Shown: positions 1 to 9,452, numbered from the stretch's first letter. The stretch: 64,000 bases of DNA from Ruminococcaceae bacterium UBA1730 (GCA_002315935.1 DCII01000002.1:79257-143256); one strand, 5' to 3'. Program-made: numbers and translations. The notes: generated by a model not told the origin, from the letters alone.

Positions 1-326
1 GAATCCTCCGGAGTAAGACCGAGAGAATCAAAATAATCATTGATTTCATTTTCGGGAATACCCATGCCTGTGTCATGAAGATAACACGCCATCAGAAGCA
101 CAAAGCATTCCGTAGCGGTCATTTTGCTGATGTTTTCGGCAATAAGATTATTGCAGAAATTTGCAACCTGCATCGAATGAAGCGAGGAATGGTCAGTATA
201 TGATGGAAAAATTGATTGATACGAGGTCAGAATATTCTGAAGAACGACAACAGAATCTTTAAATAACCGATGAAGAAGCGGAGATTCAGCCGCAAGCTTC
301 TTTTCACAAAGGAAATTACAATCCAT
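1..326 (-). CDS. HD-domain protein, C-terminus beyond the window
   Basis: This is the N-terminal 108 residues of a minus-strand gene that runs off the left edge. Translation begins MDCNFLCEKK at the ATG at 326, a few bases after an AAGTGGAAG-type ribosome binding site. A His about 65 residues in (DHSSLHSMQV) and the later CYLHDTGMGIP motif are the H...HD signature of HD-domain metal-dependent phosphohydrolases, a family that cleaves phosphate esters or nucleotides. Which substrate this one acts on cannot be told from the fragment. It reads away from the rhamnosidase gene in the same direction, but has its own promoter in the 147-base gap. Confidence 0.6.
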   Translation of the reverse strand, partial: MDCNFLCEKKLAAESPLLHRLFKDSVVVLQNILTSYQSIFPSYTDHSSLHSMQVANFCNNLIAENISKMTATECFVLLMACYLHDTGMGIPENEINDYFDSLGLTPED

Positions 327-355
327 TTTTATTACTTCCACTTGAGTTTTTCAAA

Positions 356-384
356 ATAATAACATAAATCCAGACAATATTCAA
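356..384 (-). promoter_or_regulatory. sigma-A type promoter for the HD-domain gene
   Basis: On the minus strand TTGAAT (379-384) and TATTAT (356-361) are separated by exactly 17 bases, about 30 bases upstream of the HD-domain start codon. The rest of the gap 327-473 shows nothing I can assign; there is no convincing terminator for the rhamnosidase gene. Confidence 0.5.
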
Positions 385-473
385 TACAATAACGGTCAAA
401 AAACCGATTGTTTCATTTTGCTATTGCTAATTTCCTATCAGATTGACTTCGGGACAGCTGATAAGTCGATTTG

Positions 474-2768
474 TCAATGACGCTTTAATTTATAATCTGC
501 GGACACTTCATTAACGGTTGAAGAAACAATTTCAAAGTCCTTCGGAGCAATAAAACTGCATTCAATTTTCTTCGGGAAGGTAGCTTTTGCAATGATTTCA
601 TCATTGTTTCTTTCCCATCTGACTGTTATTTTTCCGAATTCGCAATCGAAATAACCTTCTGCAAAGCTCAGCTTTTCAATAAATGCCGGTTCAAATACCA
701 TTGCTCTTAAATTCCTGCCGCCGGGATTATATCGGAGACCTGCAACCCTCGAAATAAACCAGTTCGAAATATCGCACATGAAATGATGGTTGAGCGAATC
801 AATCCTCTTGCCATCCATCTGAAAATCCTCGGGAATTGAAGTGAAGCCTCTTTCGATATAATTTCCGAATGACGGCCATTCAGGTCTTGTTATCATTTTG
901 TAAGCAAGCTCGCTTTCGCCGTAATCGGAAAGAACATGGAAAAGTGTTCTTGCACCAATAAGACCGAAATCAATGAAGTCATCATTTTCGTGAATAAGCT
1001 TTACAAGAAGCCTAACAAATTCAGGCTTTTCTTCATCAGTCAGAATATCAAAATAAACTGCAATCGCAAGAGAGGTCTGGCAATTTGTGTCAACTCTGCA
1101 ATTTTCAATGTCAACATAATTTTTTCTGATTGATTTCTTGACATCCTTGCAGAGCTTAACGGCATACTCTTTTCTTTCGGTCATACCGAGTTCATCAAAA
1201 ATGAATTCAGCTTTGTCACATAATGCACAAAGATAAACCGAGGTAACATATTCCCTTGTTGCCTTGACCGTCTGTCTGACACAGCACCAGTCGCCGATTC
1301 CGAAATCAATCAGACCTTTTTCGTTGAGCATATTTCTGCTGTAAATGAGGTGTTTATAGATTGTGTCAGCGGTATCCTCCATCAGCTTTCTGTTACCTCT
1401 GAAACGATAAACATAATAAGGAACAAAGGTCAGAACGCAGTTCCACGCAGGTCCGCAGTCCCCTCCCCAGTCGCCGTTCGGAATAACCGGAGGAATCCAG
1501 CCGTTTTCGGTCTGCGATTTGCAGACATTTCTCATCCACTCAACGAAGCTTTTTTCAGCTGTGATATTCATCAGCATATGCTCCGCAGAGGTTGCTATAT
1601 CTCCTGTCCAGCCGTTCTTTTCACGGTGAGGGCAATCTGTCGGGAAATAATGGAAATTCGATAAGTCGGAATTTCTGCACATTTTCTGGAGAGTATTCGC
1701 CGTTTCATCGGAACAAGCAAAATTTCCGCATTCCTTTAATTCCGAATTCACAATAACAAACTCAAGCAAATCCTCGGTTGCCTGTTCATCCTCAATGCCG
1801 ATAACAAGGCAATATCTGAATCCGTGATAAGTAAACGCAGGTTCAAAAGCTTCTTCACCCTCGCCATTGCAGATATAAACATCTCTCTGTGCATAGCCGT
1901 CAGGATAAAAATCAATATTCGCATAAAAAACCTTACCTTCATCCGAAAGATGCTCGGCAAACTGCAGTTCTATTCTCTGACCTGCTTTTCCCTTTATCTT
2001 CAGACGGCAAATGCCCGTTCTGTTTGCACCGAAATCATAGATGTAGCCCTTGCGTTCGTCAGGCAACTCCTGCGGAACAATATTGGCAACTGCTTCATTC
2101 GGGATGAAATAATCAAGCTCACCCTTTCTGATTGAAACAGGTTTGAGAATTTCACCTGTCGGCTTTACGGGTTCGGCTTCGCAAAGTCTCTTTTCGCCCT
2201 TCGGAGCATCGCAGAAAACTGCGTTATTCCATTCGTAATCATCAAAGCCGACTTCATTCCAGCCATCCTGTTCATTCCTTGCATCATATCTTTCTCCGCA
2301 ACGAAGGTCATCAAAATAAAGCGGAGAACGGCTCCACTTAACGCTTTCGTCAGCTTCAACGGAATAAGCTTTTCCGTCTGATTCATATTCAATGCAGAAG
2401 GCAAATCTCGGAGCACCTCTGAAATCTGCCTTATGGAAATTCCATATAGCTCCACCCGGTGCATTCTGCATACCGTTGCCGAGCATGAATCCGAAAACAT
2501 TTTCGCCTGTTTTGAGATATTTCACAATATCATAGTTATCATAATAAACAATATGATTCGGGTTGGAAATATAGGGAGCAAGCTTTCCCTTTGTTATTTC
2601 AATACCGTTGACCCAAAGGCGATAAAATCCAAGCCCGGTCAGAGTGATTTCACATTTTTCGGGAAGCTCGTCAAAGGAAAGAGCCTTTCGGAAATACGGA
2701 GCGGCAACAAACCTTTCAAACTCTGTAAATTCAGGCGATGCATATATAAATGAAGATGAAAATTTCAT
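474..2768 (-). CDS. alpha-L-rhamnosidase, glycoside hydrolase family 78
   Basis: A 764-residue GH78 enzyme that releases terminal alpha-L-rhamnose from plant glycosides or polysaccharides. An N-terminal beta-sandwich (about 1-130, including FYRLWVNG) precedes the (alpha/alpha)6 barrel, which begins near residue 350. The family signature TDCPHREKNGWTGD lies at about 377-390 and carries the conserved acidic residues. I chose the ATG at 2768 (MKFSSSFIYA) because AAAGGGGAATAAC sits just before it; the reading frame is open 38 codons further upstream, but that part runs through a GC-rich hairpin and a repeat. There is no signal peptide, so it acts in the cytoplasm on imported rhamnosides. It follows the GH13 gene in the same direction. 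Confidence 0.9.
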   Translation of the reverse strand: MKFSSSFIYASPEFTEFERFVAAPYFRKALSFDELPEKCEITLTGLGFYRLWVNGIEITKGKLAPYISNPNHIVYYDNYDIVKYLKTGENVFGFMLGNGMQNAPGGAIWNFHKADFRGAPRFAFCIEYESDGKAYSVEADESVKWSRSPLYFDDLRCGERYDARNEQDGWNEVGFDDYEWNNAVFCDAPKGEKRLCEAEPVKPTGEILKPVSIRKGELDYFIPNEAVANIVPQELPDERKGYIYDFGANRTGICRLKIKGKAGQRIELQFAEHLSDEGKVFYANIDFYPDGYAQRDVYICNGEGEEAFEPAFTYHGFRYCLVIGIEDEQATEDLLEFVIVNSELKECGNFACSDETANTLQKMCRNSDLSNFHYFPTDCPHREKNGWTGDIATSAEHMLMNITAEKSFVEWMRNVCKSQTENGWIPPVIPNGDWGGDCGPAWNCVLTFVPYYVYRFRGNRKLMEDTADTIYKHLIYSRNMLNEKGLIDFGIGDWCCVRQTVKATREYVTSVYLCALCDKAEFIFDELGMTERKEYAVKLCKDVKKSIRKNYVDIENCRVDTNCQTSLAIAVYFDILTDEEKPEFVRLLVKLIHENDDFIDFGLIGARTLFHVLSDYGESELAYKMITRPEWPSFGNYIERGFTSIPEDFQMDGKRIDSLNHHFMCDISNWFISRVAGLRYNPGGRNLRAMVFEPAFIEKLSFAEGYFDCEFGKITVRWERNNDEIIAKATFPKKIECSFIAPKDFEIVSSTVNEVSADYKLKRH

Positions 2769-2787
2769 GTTATTCCCCTTTAGAATA

Positions 2788-2806
2788 CCCACCCCCGAGG
2801 GGTGGG
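2788..2806 (-). other. GC-rich perfect hairpin upstream of the rhamnosidase
   Basis: CCCACCCC and GGGGTGGG form an 8-bp perfect stem around a 3-base loop. On the minus strand it sits about 20 bases before the rhamnosidase start codon, with the ribosome binding site just downstream. No T-run follows it, so it is not an obvious intrinsic terminator. It could be an mRNA-stabilising 5' structure or part of the neighbouring repeat. Confidence 0.5.
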
Positions 2807-2818
2807 CAATATTTCCAA

Positions 2819-2958
2819 GGAAACGCTGATTAAATCGGCAAGCAAGATTTTTGAGTATGTTTTCAGCGTGAAAAAGGCACAAAACCGCAGATATACTTTG
2901 TGTATTTCACACCAAAACAGACCCAAAAGATGCTATGACGCATTTATTCAGCGGTTCC
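2819..2958. repeat. palindromic pair of 71-bp repeat units (MITE-like)
   Basis: Two diverged copies of one roughly 71-base unit lie in opposite orientation and meet near 2888. The plus copy starts GGAAACGCTGATTAAAT at 2819. The minus copy starts GGAACCGCTGAATAAATGCG at 2958. Together they make an imperfect 140-bp palindrome. The same unit occurs twice in tandem at 63859-64000. The minus copy begins directly after the TAA stop of the GH13 gene. No transposase is encoded, so it would be a non-autonomous element; this class assignment is inference. Confidence 0.75.
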
Positions 2959-4641
2959 TTAATCAAAAAGATAAGCTCTTGCTTCGTATGGTCTTGTCAT
3001 GAAGTTGTTAAGGCTTGTATCGGTAACCTCATAGTTTGAAACGGCAACCTTGCCCTTCGAAAGTTCAAATCCCTCAGGAGCCTTGAAATGAACAGGTTTA
3101 GCAGAGAATGAACAAACAACAAGCATTCTTTTGCCCTCATAATTTCTTTCATAAACAAAAAGGTCTTTGCTGAATTTATAATGCTGTTTGAAATCGCCGT
3201 AAATGCAGACCTCATTTTCCTTGCGGAATTTAATAAGCTTTCTGTAATAATTAAGAAGTGAATTTTCGTCCTTTTCGGCGGCTTCAACATTAATATCGGT
3301 ATAATTCGGATTGATGTTGAACCAAGCCTTGTCGGCAGTTGTGAAGCCGGCATTCTTTTCCGAATTCCACTGAACGGGAGTTCTCGCATTTTCACGGTTA
3401 ACCTGACTTGAAAGCTTGAGAAACTTTTCTTCGCTGTAATGCAGAATATTCTTGAAAAGGCGATAATTATTGAAGGTCATAACATCCTTATAATCATTGA
3501 TGTTATTGATTTCGATATTGGTCATGCCGATTTCCTGTCCCTGATAAATGAACGGAGTTCCGCACTGCATGGTATACATTGTTGCAAGCATCTTTCCGCT
3601 TTCAACTCTGTAATTAAGGTCGCCGTATCTGTCAATAATTCTTGCATGGTCGTGGTTTTCGATATAAAGGCAGTTCCATCCTCTGCCGTACATTGCGGTC
3701 TGCCACTTATCAAAGGTTTTTTTGAGCTTGCGGAGATTGAAGGGAGTTTTTATCCAGTCAACTGCAAAGCAATCCGCATTCATATGGTCAAAGGAAATAA
3801 GCATATCAAGCTTTTTACCCGGTCCCTCGGAGCAGAAATTAACCGCATCCTTGAGAGTTGTCTGCGGACCTTCGCCGACAACGAAGCAATCATATTCCTC
3901 CTGAACAGCTCTGAATTCATCGAGGTATTCTTCAAGATGAGGTCCGTGCTTATAATGCTCAACACCCGTTGCAATCGGAAGAGGAAATCCGTTGGGAAGA
4001 CCTTCATCCTTTGAAATGAATGTGATAACATCCTCTCTGAAGCCGTCAACGCCCATATCGAGCCAGAAACGGATTATGCTCTTGACTTCTTCACGAACCT
4101 TCGGGTTATCCATGTTGAGGTCAGGCTGTTTCTTGGCGAAAACATGAAGATAATATTCATCAATATCCTTGTTGTATTCCCATGCGCCGCCCTCAAAAAC
4201 GGAAAGCCAGTTATTTGGCGGCTTTTTGCCGTTCTTTCTGCCCTTTCGCCAAAAATAATAGTCATGATAAGGGCTGTTGACATCCTTTGCACCCTCCTTG
4301 AACCACTCATGTTCATCCGAGGTATGATTGACAACAAGATCCATGAAAACTCTCATTCCACGCTCATGTGCACCCTCAAGAATCATTTTAAAATCATCAA
4401 GAGTACCGAATTCGGGATTGATGTTTTTATAATCCGAAACATCATAGCCGTAATCAGCGTTGGGAGTCGGGAATATCGGCGAAAACCAGATTCCGTCAAC
4501 GCCAAGGCTCTTGATATAATCAAGCTTACTGTAAACTCCGGGAAGGTCTCCGATTCCGTCGCCGTTGCTGTCGCAAAAGCTTCTTGTCCATATCTGATAA
4601 ACGGACATTTCCTTATACCAATGCTTCTTGATTTCTGCCAT
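2959..4641 (-). CDS. oligo-1,6-glucosidase-like alpha-glucosidase, GH13
   Basis: A 560-residue GH13 enzyme of the oligo-1,6-glucosidase/alpha-glucosidase group, hydrolysing short alpha-glucosides in the cytoplasm (no signal peptide). A calcium-loop motif DSNGDGIGD is at about 24-32. The four GH13 regions are visible: DLVVNHTSD (about 101-109), GFREDVITF with nucleophile Asp204, VVGEG with acid/base Glu257, and ENHDHAR with Asp331. Region II has Glu just before the nucleophile where relatives often have Met. The ATG at 4641 follows AGAGG. It lies 15 bases after the S8 protease gene, so they are probably co-transcribed. The exact substrate (isomaltose, trehalose-6-phosphate, sucrose) cannot be read from sequence alone. 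Confidence 0.88.
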   Translation of the reverse strand: MAEIKKHWYKEMSVYQIWTRSFCDSNGDGIGDLPGVYSKLDYIKSLGVDGIWFSPIFPTPNADYGYDVSDYKNINPEFGTLDDFKMILEGAHERGMRVFMDLVVNHTSDEHEWFKEGAKDVNSPYHDYYFWRKGRKNGKKPPNNWLSVFEGGAWEYNKDIDEYYLHVFAKKQPDLNMDNPKVREEVKSIIRFWLDMGVDGFREDVITFISKDEGLPNGFPLPIATGVEHYKHGPHLEEYLDEFRAVQEEYDCFVVGEGPQTTLKDAVNFCSEGPGKKLDMLISFDHMNADCFAVDWIKTPFNLRKLKKTFDKWQTAMYGRGWNCLYIENHDHARIIDRYGDLNYRVESGKMLATMYTMQCGTPFIYQGQEIGMTNIEINNINDYKDVMTFNNYRLFKNILHYSEEKFLKLSSQVNRENARTPVQWNSEKNAGFTTADKAWFNINPNYTDINVEAAEKDENSLLNYYRKLIKFRKENEVCIYGDFKQHYKFSKDLFVYERNYEGKRMLVVCSFSAKPVHFKAPEGFELSKGKVAVSNYEVTDTSLNNFMTRPYEARAYLFD

Positions 4642-4656
4642 AACTATAACCTCTTT

Positions 4657-6441
4657 TTATTTTGATAATAATTCCAATGTGCCGGATTCGGAAAGAAAAT
4701 TAACGCTTTCTACCGAATCATCAACCATACAAAGCTGCTTTGAATTTACCGTTATTTCCTTTGAAAGCAGTTCTTCTCCGCTCGAAAGAGTAGCTTTAAG
4801 CGTTCCGCTTCCCGATTTGGCAACGAAGAAGAATACTCCGTTTGAAAACACAGTATAGCTTCTTCCGTTAAAGGAAACCGTTGCATTCTTTTCTCCCTTG
4901 AGATCAACAACACCGCTTACAACTCCATAATCTGAATATGTTTCATATATCGCTTCCATAACGCACATATTTGCATTTGCGATGGGAATTTCTCTCGCAA
5001 TTTTTTCAGATTCATCGGAAAGAGAACCATTTACTTTTGAAATGCGATAATTATTCTCAAGAATAATATTCTTAACCTGTTCGGATGTGAAATCGGGATT
5101 TACAGACCAGATAAGACCTGCAATAGCAGTAACAACAGGAGTTGACATTGAAGTGCCGGAAAGATAGGTGTAGGTTTTGCCTGTTGTTGTGCTGATTATG
5201 TTTTCACCGGGAGCAACTATATCAACACGATCACCGACATTTGAAAAGTCACTCTGAACATATCCTTTTACGGAATCATAGGATGTGGAACCGACAACAA
5301 TAATTCTTTTCAGAATTTCTTCATTAGGAACATCGGAAATATCAGAATAATCGCCGTCTTCCGTTATTCCACAGAAAATTCCGTTATAATATGCATCAAT
5401 GGGATCTCCGGAATTGTTACCGTTGCCCGATGATTGAACGCAAAGAAAATCATATCCCTTTTTAATGAGAGAAGACATATAATGATAGGCAATAGTCGCA
5501 TCGTTTTCTATGGCATTGTTAACACTTTTACCGGAAATATCTTTTATCGAAGCTGATTTTCCCAACGAGAAATTAACAACCTTTGCACCTGCCTTGACAA
5601 TGGCAACAAGACCGAAAAGAGGAGAAAGGTCGGTGCTCCATGTGAAAAGCGTATCCCAATCGTAGCAGACGAGAGTTGCGTGGCTGCACAGACCTGCCAC
5701 ACCTATTCCGTCATTTCTGTTTGCGGCAATCATCCCTGCAACATGGGTTCCGTGATAATCAGGGTAATTAATCAATTTAGCCCAGAAGCTCGGAAATTTG
5801 ATTTTGCCATTAAGCTCGGGATGATTTCTTGAAAAGCCACTATCGACAACCCCTATTTTAACGGATTTGAAAAGGTCCTCATAATCCCACGCCTGCCTTG
5901 CATCAACCATTTCAAGCCACGCTTCTGAGCCACCGGGATTCAATTCATCCCAATCACTTTCCTCAAGCTCATCGAAAAGATAATACTGATCATTCGGTGT
6001 TCCCTGAGGTTCGTTCCTTGAAACGGTCAGCGGCTTTGCAAGCTTTATCAAGTCATTTTCAAGAAGTCTGTCACATTCCTTTTTTATCGAAGAATTATCA
6101 GACTGCTCACATTTAACAATATATATATCAACAGGTGCACACCAGCCGATTACCTTCAGATTTTCTTTTTTGAAAAAATCGTGCTTTTCTCCGAAGCTTG
6201 ATTCTGCTTCAACAGCAATAACCATGCGGTTTCTGACGATACCGAAATCCGTGCCGATAACTTCAATATCATTTTCGGTAATATCATTAAAAAAATCACC
6301 GTTGATTGATGATGAAGTAAAGGGTATTCCGAAAACTGTTTCAAAAAAGCTGTCAATAAATTCATCCGGGGAAAGAAACTGAAAACCGGAAAAAGTCAAA
6401 ACTGCTGAAACAAATAAACTAATTATTCTGTTAAACAACAC
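4657..6441 (-). CDS. secreted subtilisin-like serine protease (S8)
   Basis: A 594-residue subtilase. A short hydrophobic N-terminus (LFVSAVLTFSGF) looks like a signal peptide or anchor, followed by a pro-region of about 150 residues. The triad is clear: Asp200 in VVDSGFS, His230 in DYHGTHVAG, Ser431 in SGTSMSTP, with the oxyanion Asn340 in SSGNG. After about residue 500 there is a beta-rich C-terminal domain with no sorting motif. The start codon is GTG at 6441 with AAAGGGTGA upstream, three bases after the stop of the EamA transporter, so translation is probably coupled. It would cleave extracellular proteins or peptides. Confidence 0.85.
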   Translation of the reverse strand: MLFNRIISLFVSAVLTFSGFQFLSPDEFIDSFFETVFGIPFTSSSINGDFFNDITENDIEVIGTDFGIVRNRMVIAVEAESSFGEKHDFFKKENLKVIGWCAPVDIYIVKCEQSDNSSIKKECDRLLENDLIKLAKPLTVSRNEPQGTPNDQYYLFDELEESDWDELNPGGSEAWLEMVDARQAWDYEDLFKSVKIGVVDSGFSRNHPELNGKIKFPSFWAKLINYPDYHGTHVAGMIAANRNDGIGVAGLCSHATLVCYDWDTLFTWSTDLSPLFGLVAIVKAGAKVVNFSLGKSASIKDISGKSVNNAIENDATIAYHYMSSLIKKGYDFLCVQSSGNGNNSGDPIDAYYNGIFCGITEDGDYSDISDVPNEEILKRIIVVGSTSYDSVKGYVQSDFSNVGDRVDIVAPGENIISTTTGKTYTYLSGTSMSTPVVTAIAGLIWSVNPDFTSEQVKNIILENNYRISKVNGSLSDESEKIAREIPIANANMCVMEAIYETYSDYGVVSGVVDLKGEKNATVSFNGRSYTVFSNGVFFFVAKSGSGTLKATLSSGEELLSKEITVNSKQLCMVDDSVESVNFLSESGTLELLSK

Positions 6442-6444
6442 TAA

Positions 6445-7371
6445 TCACCCTTTTATTTTTTTCTTTGTAAACATTTCGGAAGGCAACTGAGTAAGAATAA
6501 TGCCGACAAACATTATTGCACAACCCGTCAGTTCTCTTGCATTAAGTGACTGACCGAGAATAATCCAGCCGAAAATAACAGAGAATACCGATTCAAGGCA
6601 AAGGAGAATCGAAGCGGCGGCAGGCTCCGAATATTTCTGACCGATTGCCTGAAAGGTGAATGCGCAGGAACAACTCATAACACCTGCGTAAAGAATCTGC
6701 ATTCCCGCTCCTTTGATTGCAGGAATACTCGGAGCTTCAAAAATAAACATACAAATAATTGACAGTCCGCCTGCGATGAGAAACTGCATACACGAAAGAG
6801 CAACACAGTCCACCTTTCGGCAAAAACGGTCAATCTCAATAATCTGTGCCGCAAAAGCAACAGCTCCGAGAATTGTTATGATTTCGCCTTTTCCGAGGCT
6901 GAAATCACCTTTTTTGACGCTTAAAAGAAACAAGCCGAAAACACCGAAGGCAATTCCGACCCAGATATTCAACCTTGCTTTCTGCTTGAGAAACAAACCG
7001 AAAATCGGCACAAGAAGCATATAAAGAGCAGTTATGAACCCAACCTTACCTGCATCAAGATAACAGAATGCTTCCTGCTGTAGATTTCCTCCGAAAAAAA
7101 GAGGAATTCCGCAGCAGAGACCTCCGATAAAAACATCCTTAATCGGAAATTTCTGTCTTTCTTCCTTAGCGAGACCTTTATTCTGCTTCAGAAATGTATA
7201 CGCAACAATCGGAATAAGCACAAGTCCGCCGAGAAAGGTTCTTATTCCGTTGAATGTGAAGGTTTCAACCATTCCGCTTCCTTCGCTCTGAAAAACGAAT
7301 GATAAACCCCAAATGAGAGCCGCACTTATGCAAAATAGCGGCCCGAGAAATCTTCCTTTATCGGAAGCCAT
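6445..7371 (-). CDS. EamA/DMT-family transporter
   Basis: A 308-residue integral membrane protein made of two tandem EamA halves with about ten hydrophobic helices, for example ALIWGLSFVFQ in the first and SIIFGWIILGQ-like sequence in the second. The family exports or imports small metabolites in the inner membrane; the substrate is not predictable. The ATG at 7371 follows GGAGTGA. A strong terminator of the preceding gene lies just upstream, so transcription of this gene needs a start in 7372-7392 or readthrough. Confidence 0.8.
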   Translation of the reverse strand: MASDKGRFLGPLFCISAALIWGLSFVFQSEGSGMVETFTFNGIRTFLGGLVLIPIVAYTFLKQNKGLAKEERQKFPIKDVFIGGLCCGIPLFFGGNLQQEAFCYLDAGKVGFITALYMLLVPIFGLFLKQKARLNIWVGIAFGVFGLFLLSVKKGDFSLGKGEIITILGAVAFAAQIIEIDRFCRKVDCVALSCMQFLIAGGLSIICMFIFEAPSIPAIKGAGMQILYAGVMSCSCAFTFQAIGQKYSEPAAASILLCLESVFSVIFGWIILGQSLNARELTGCAIMFVGIILTQLPSEMFTKKKIKG

Positions 7372-7392
7372 ACAAAATCACTCCAAATACTG

Positions 7393-7423
7393 AAAAACCG
7401 CCCACAGAACCAACTGCGGGCGG
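7393..7423 (-). terminator. intrinsic terminator after ispH-rpsA
   Basis: On the minus strand CCGCCCGCAG pairs with CTGTGGGCGG (one G-T pair) and is followed directly by TTTTT. It lies 14 bases after the stop of the IspH-S1 gene and closes the cmk-plsC-ispH operon. Confidence 0.85.
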
Positions 7424-7436
7424 CTGAAAATCAAAC

Positions 7437-9452
7437 TTATTCTGCTGATTCCTCTGCGGGAGCTTCAACAGCTTCAGCTTCCTCAGCTTCTTCCTTCTCA
7501 ATAAGAGCACGGATAGAAAGGCTGACACGCTTCTTATCATAATCAACAGCAATAATCTTGCAGTCAACCTTGTCGCCGACTGAAAGAACATCTTCGGGCT
7601 TGTTGATACGACGGTCAGCAATCTGTGAAATATGGATAAGTCCTTCGATTCCGGGGATAACCTTTGCGAAAGCACCGAATGTTGTAAGGCTGACGATTTC
7701 AGCGTTAACAACTGTGCCTTCGGGATAATCCTTCTTGAGGATTTCCCACGGATTATCTTCGTCTCTTCTGTAACCGAGAGAAATTTTCTTCTTCTCTGCA
7801 TCAAGAGCCTTGATATAAACATCAACCTCCTGACCTACTTCAAAGATTTCAGCAGGATTCTTGATACGCTTCCAGCTCATCTCGGAAATATGTACCATGC
7901 CGTCAATTCCGCCGATGTCAACGAATGCACCGTAGCTTGTGAGCGACTTAACAACGCCGTGATACTTCTGACCGACCTCTGCCTGTGCCCAGAATGCTTC
8001 CGAAGCTTCCTTCTTTGCATCTCTGAGAACATTGCGGATTGAGCCGACAGCTCTTCTACGCTGCTTGTCTACCTCGAGAATGCGGAAATTAACTGTTGTC
8101 TTAACAAGCTCTTCAAGAGAATCGCCCTTACGCTCTGTTGCGTGTGATGCGGGAATGAAAACACGAAGACCGCTGCAGGCAACAAGAATGCCGCCCTTAA
8201 CAACCTCGATAACCGTTCCTTCGAGAATTCTGCCGTCTGCTTCTGCGTCAATGATGTCAACCCACGATTTCTGAGCATCAAAGCGTTTCTTTGAAAGCAT
8301 AACAGTTCCTTCAGCATCATTTGTTTTCATGATGATAAGGTCAATTTCGTCACCGATTTTGAGCTCTTTTGCGGCATCAGCATGGGGATCTGCACTGTAT
8401 TCATCCATAGGAACAAAGCCTGCGTGCTTTCTGCCGATATCTACCTGGATTTCTGTCGGGGTAATACCCATAACAACACCCTTGACTTTCTGATCAGAAC
8501 TCATGCTGTTCAGAGAAGCTTCAAGAGCTGCTGAGAAATCCATCTCTTCAGTTGTCATTGCTTCAGAAGGCACCTCCTCTACCTGAATATTTTCGGTTTC
8601 TTTTACGATTTCGGACATTGCAAAAAGTACCTCCTTAATTATTGCGGAAGGGGTTGATGCCCCTGCCGTCACGCCGATTTCGGCGTATTTGGAAAAATCT
8701 ATGGTAAAAAGCTCATTGGCTCTTTCCACCAAAAATGTGTCGCAGTTTTCGCTGCATACGGCAAAAAGCTTCGCCGTATTCGAGCTGTGTCTGCCCCCGA
8801 TAATTATCATCGCATCGCTTTTCTTCGAAAGCTCCGAAGCTTCATCCTGCCTTTTTCGGGTTGCATCACATATTGTATCAAAAAAAATCGGATTTGTACA
8901 GTATATTTTTATTTTTTCTTTACATTTTTTCCATTCATTCTGCGAAAATGTTGTTTGCGACACAACAACAAGCTCTTTTTCGGCAAGTTTTTCATTTTCG
9001 GAAAAAAGTTTATCAACATCATCAACAGATGAAACAATATACGCTTCGTCAGGGCAATGACCCTTTATTCCCTTCACTTCGGGATGCTCCGGGTCACCGG
9101 CAATAATAACCGGTCTGTTTTCATCTGAATTTTCTTTCACCGTTTTATGAATTTTTTTAACAAACGGGCAGGTTGCATCGCAGATTTCGCATCCTGTTGC
9201 AAGCAGAGCGGAATAAACACTTTCCGCAACACCATGTGCACGGATAATGACGGTCTGACCCTTTTTCGCTTCTTCGGGAACGGAAATTTCGGGAACGCCC
9301 TTTGAAGTGAGGTCCTCCGTCACCTGTGGATTATGAATAAGCTGACCGAGAGTTACGGCATTTGTTTTTTTGTCGGCAAGGGCATACGCCATCTCAACCG
9401 CACGGTCAACGCCGAAGCAGAAGCCTGCGGTTTTTGCGAGAGTTATCTGCAA
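7437..9452 (-). CDS. ispH: IspH (HMBPP reductase) fused to ribosomal protein S1
   Basis: A 671-residue bifunctional protein. Residues 1-285 are 4-hydroxy-3-methylbut-2-enyl diphosphate reductase, the last MEP-pathway step, with Fe-S ligands Cys12 (FCFGV), Cys95 (TCPF) and Cys195 (ICDATRKRQ) and the active-site HPE at about 123-125. From about 320 onward come four S1 RNA-binding domains (HGVVKSLTSYGAFVDIGG and GLIHISQIADRR are typical) and an acidic Glu/Ala tail. This fusion is known in Clostridia and replaces stand-alone rpsA. The TTG at 9452 is chosen because GGGAGGAAGG lies just before it and IspH homologues begin at this point. It overlaps the plsC end by 10 bases. Confidence 0.93.
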   Translation of the reverse strand: MQITLAKTAGFCFGVDRAVEMAYALADKKTNAVTLGQLIHNPQVTEDLTSKGVPEISVPEEAKKGQTVIIRAHGVAESVYSALLATGCEICDATCPFVKKIHKTVKENSDENRPVIIAGDPEHPEVKGIKGHCPDEAYIVSSVDDVDKLFSENEKLAEKELVVVSQTTFSQNEWKKCKEKIKIYCTNPIFFDTICDATRKRQDEASELSKKSDAMIIIGGRHSSNTAKLFAVCSENCDTFLVERANELFTIDFSKYAEIGVTAGASTPSAIIKEVLFAMSEIVKETENIQVEEVPSEAMTTEEMDFSAALEASLNSMSSDQKVKGVVMGITPTEIQVDIGRKHAGFVPMDEYSADPHADAAKELKIGDEIDLIIMKTNDAEGTVMLSKKRFDAQKSWVDIIDAEADGRILEGTVIEVVKGGILVACSGLRVFIPASHATERKGDSLEELVKTTVNFRILEVDKQRRRAVGSIRNVLRDAKKEASEAFWAQAEVGQKYHGVVKSLTSYGAFVDIGGIDGMVHISEMSWKRIKNPAEIFEVGQEVDVYIKALDAEKKKISLGYRRDEDNPWEILKKDYPEGTVVNAEIVSLTTFGAFAKVIPGIEGLIHISQIADRRINKPEDVLSVGDKVDCKIIAVDYDKKRVSLSIRALIEKEEAEEAEAVEAPAEESAE

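Noticed and set aside
327..473. Terminator for the rhamnosidase gene
   Set aside because: Only a tiny CGGT-ACCG hairpin and a weak ATCAG-CTGAT pairing are present, without T-runs in the right place.
1824..2135. Long antisense open frames inside GH78, GH13, ispH and others
   Set aside because: They mirror real genes, have no ribosome binding site and encode no recognisable domains.
2769..2882. 38-codon N-terminal extension of the rhamnosidase
   Set aside because: The extension runs through the GC hairpin and the 71-bp repeat, while MKFSSSFIYA at 2768 has a strong ribosome binding site.
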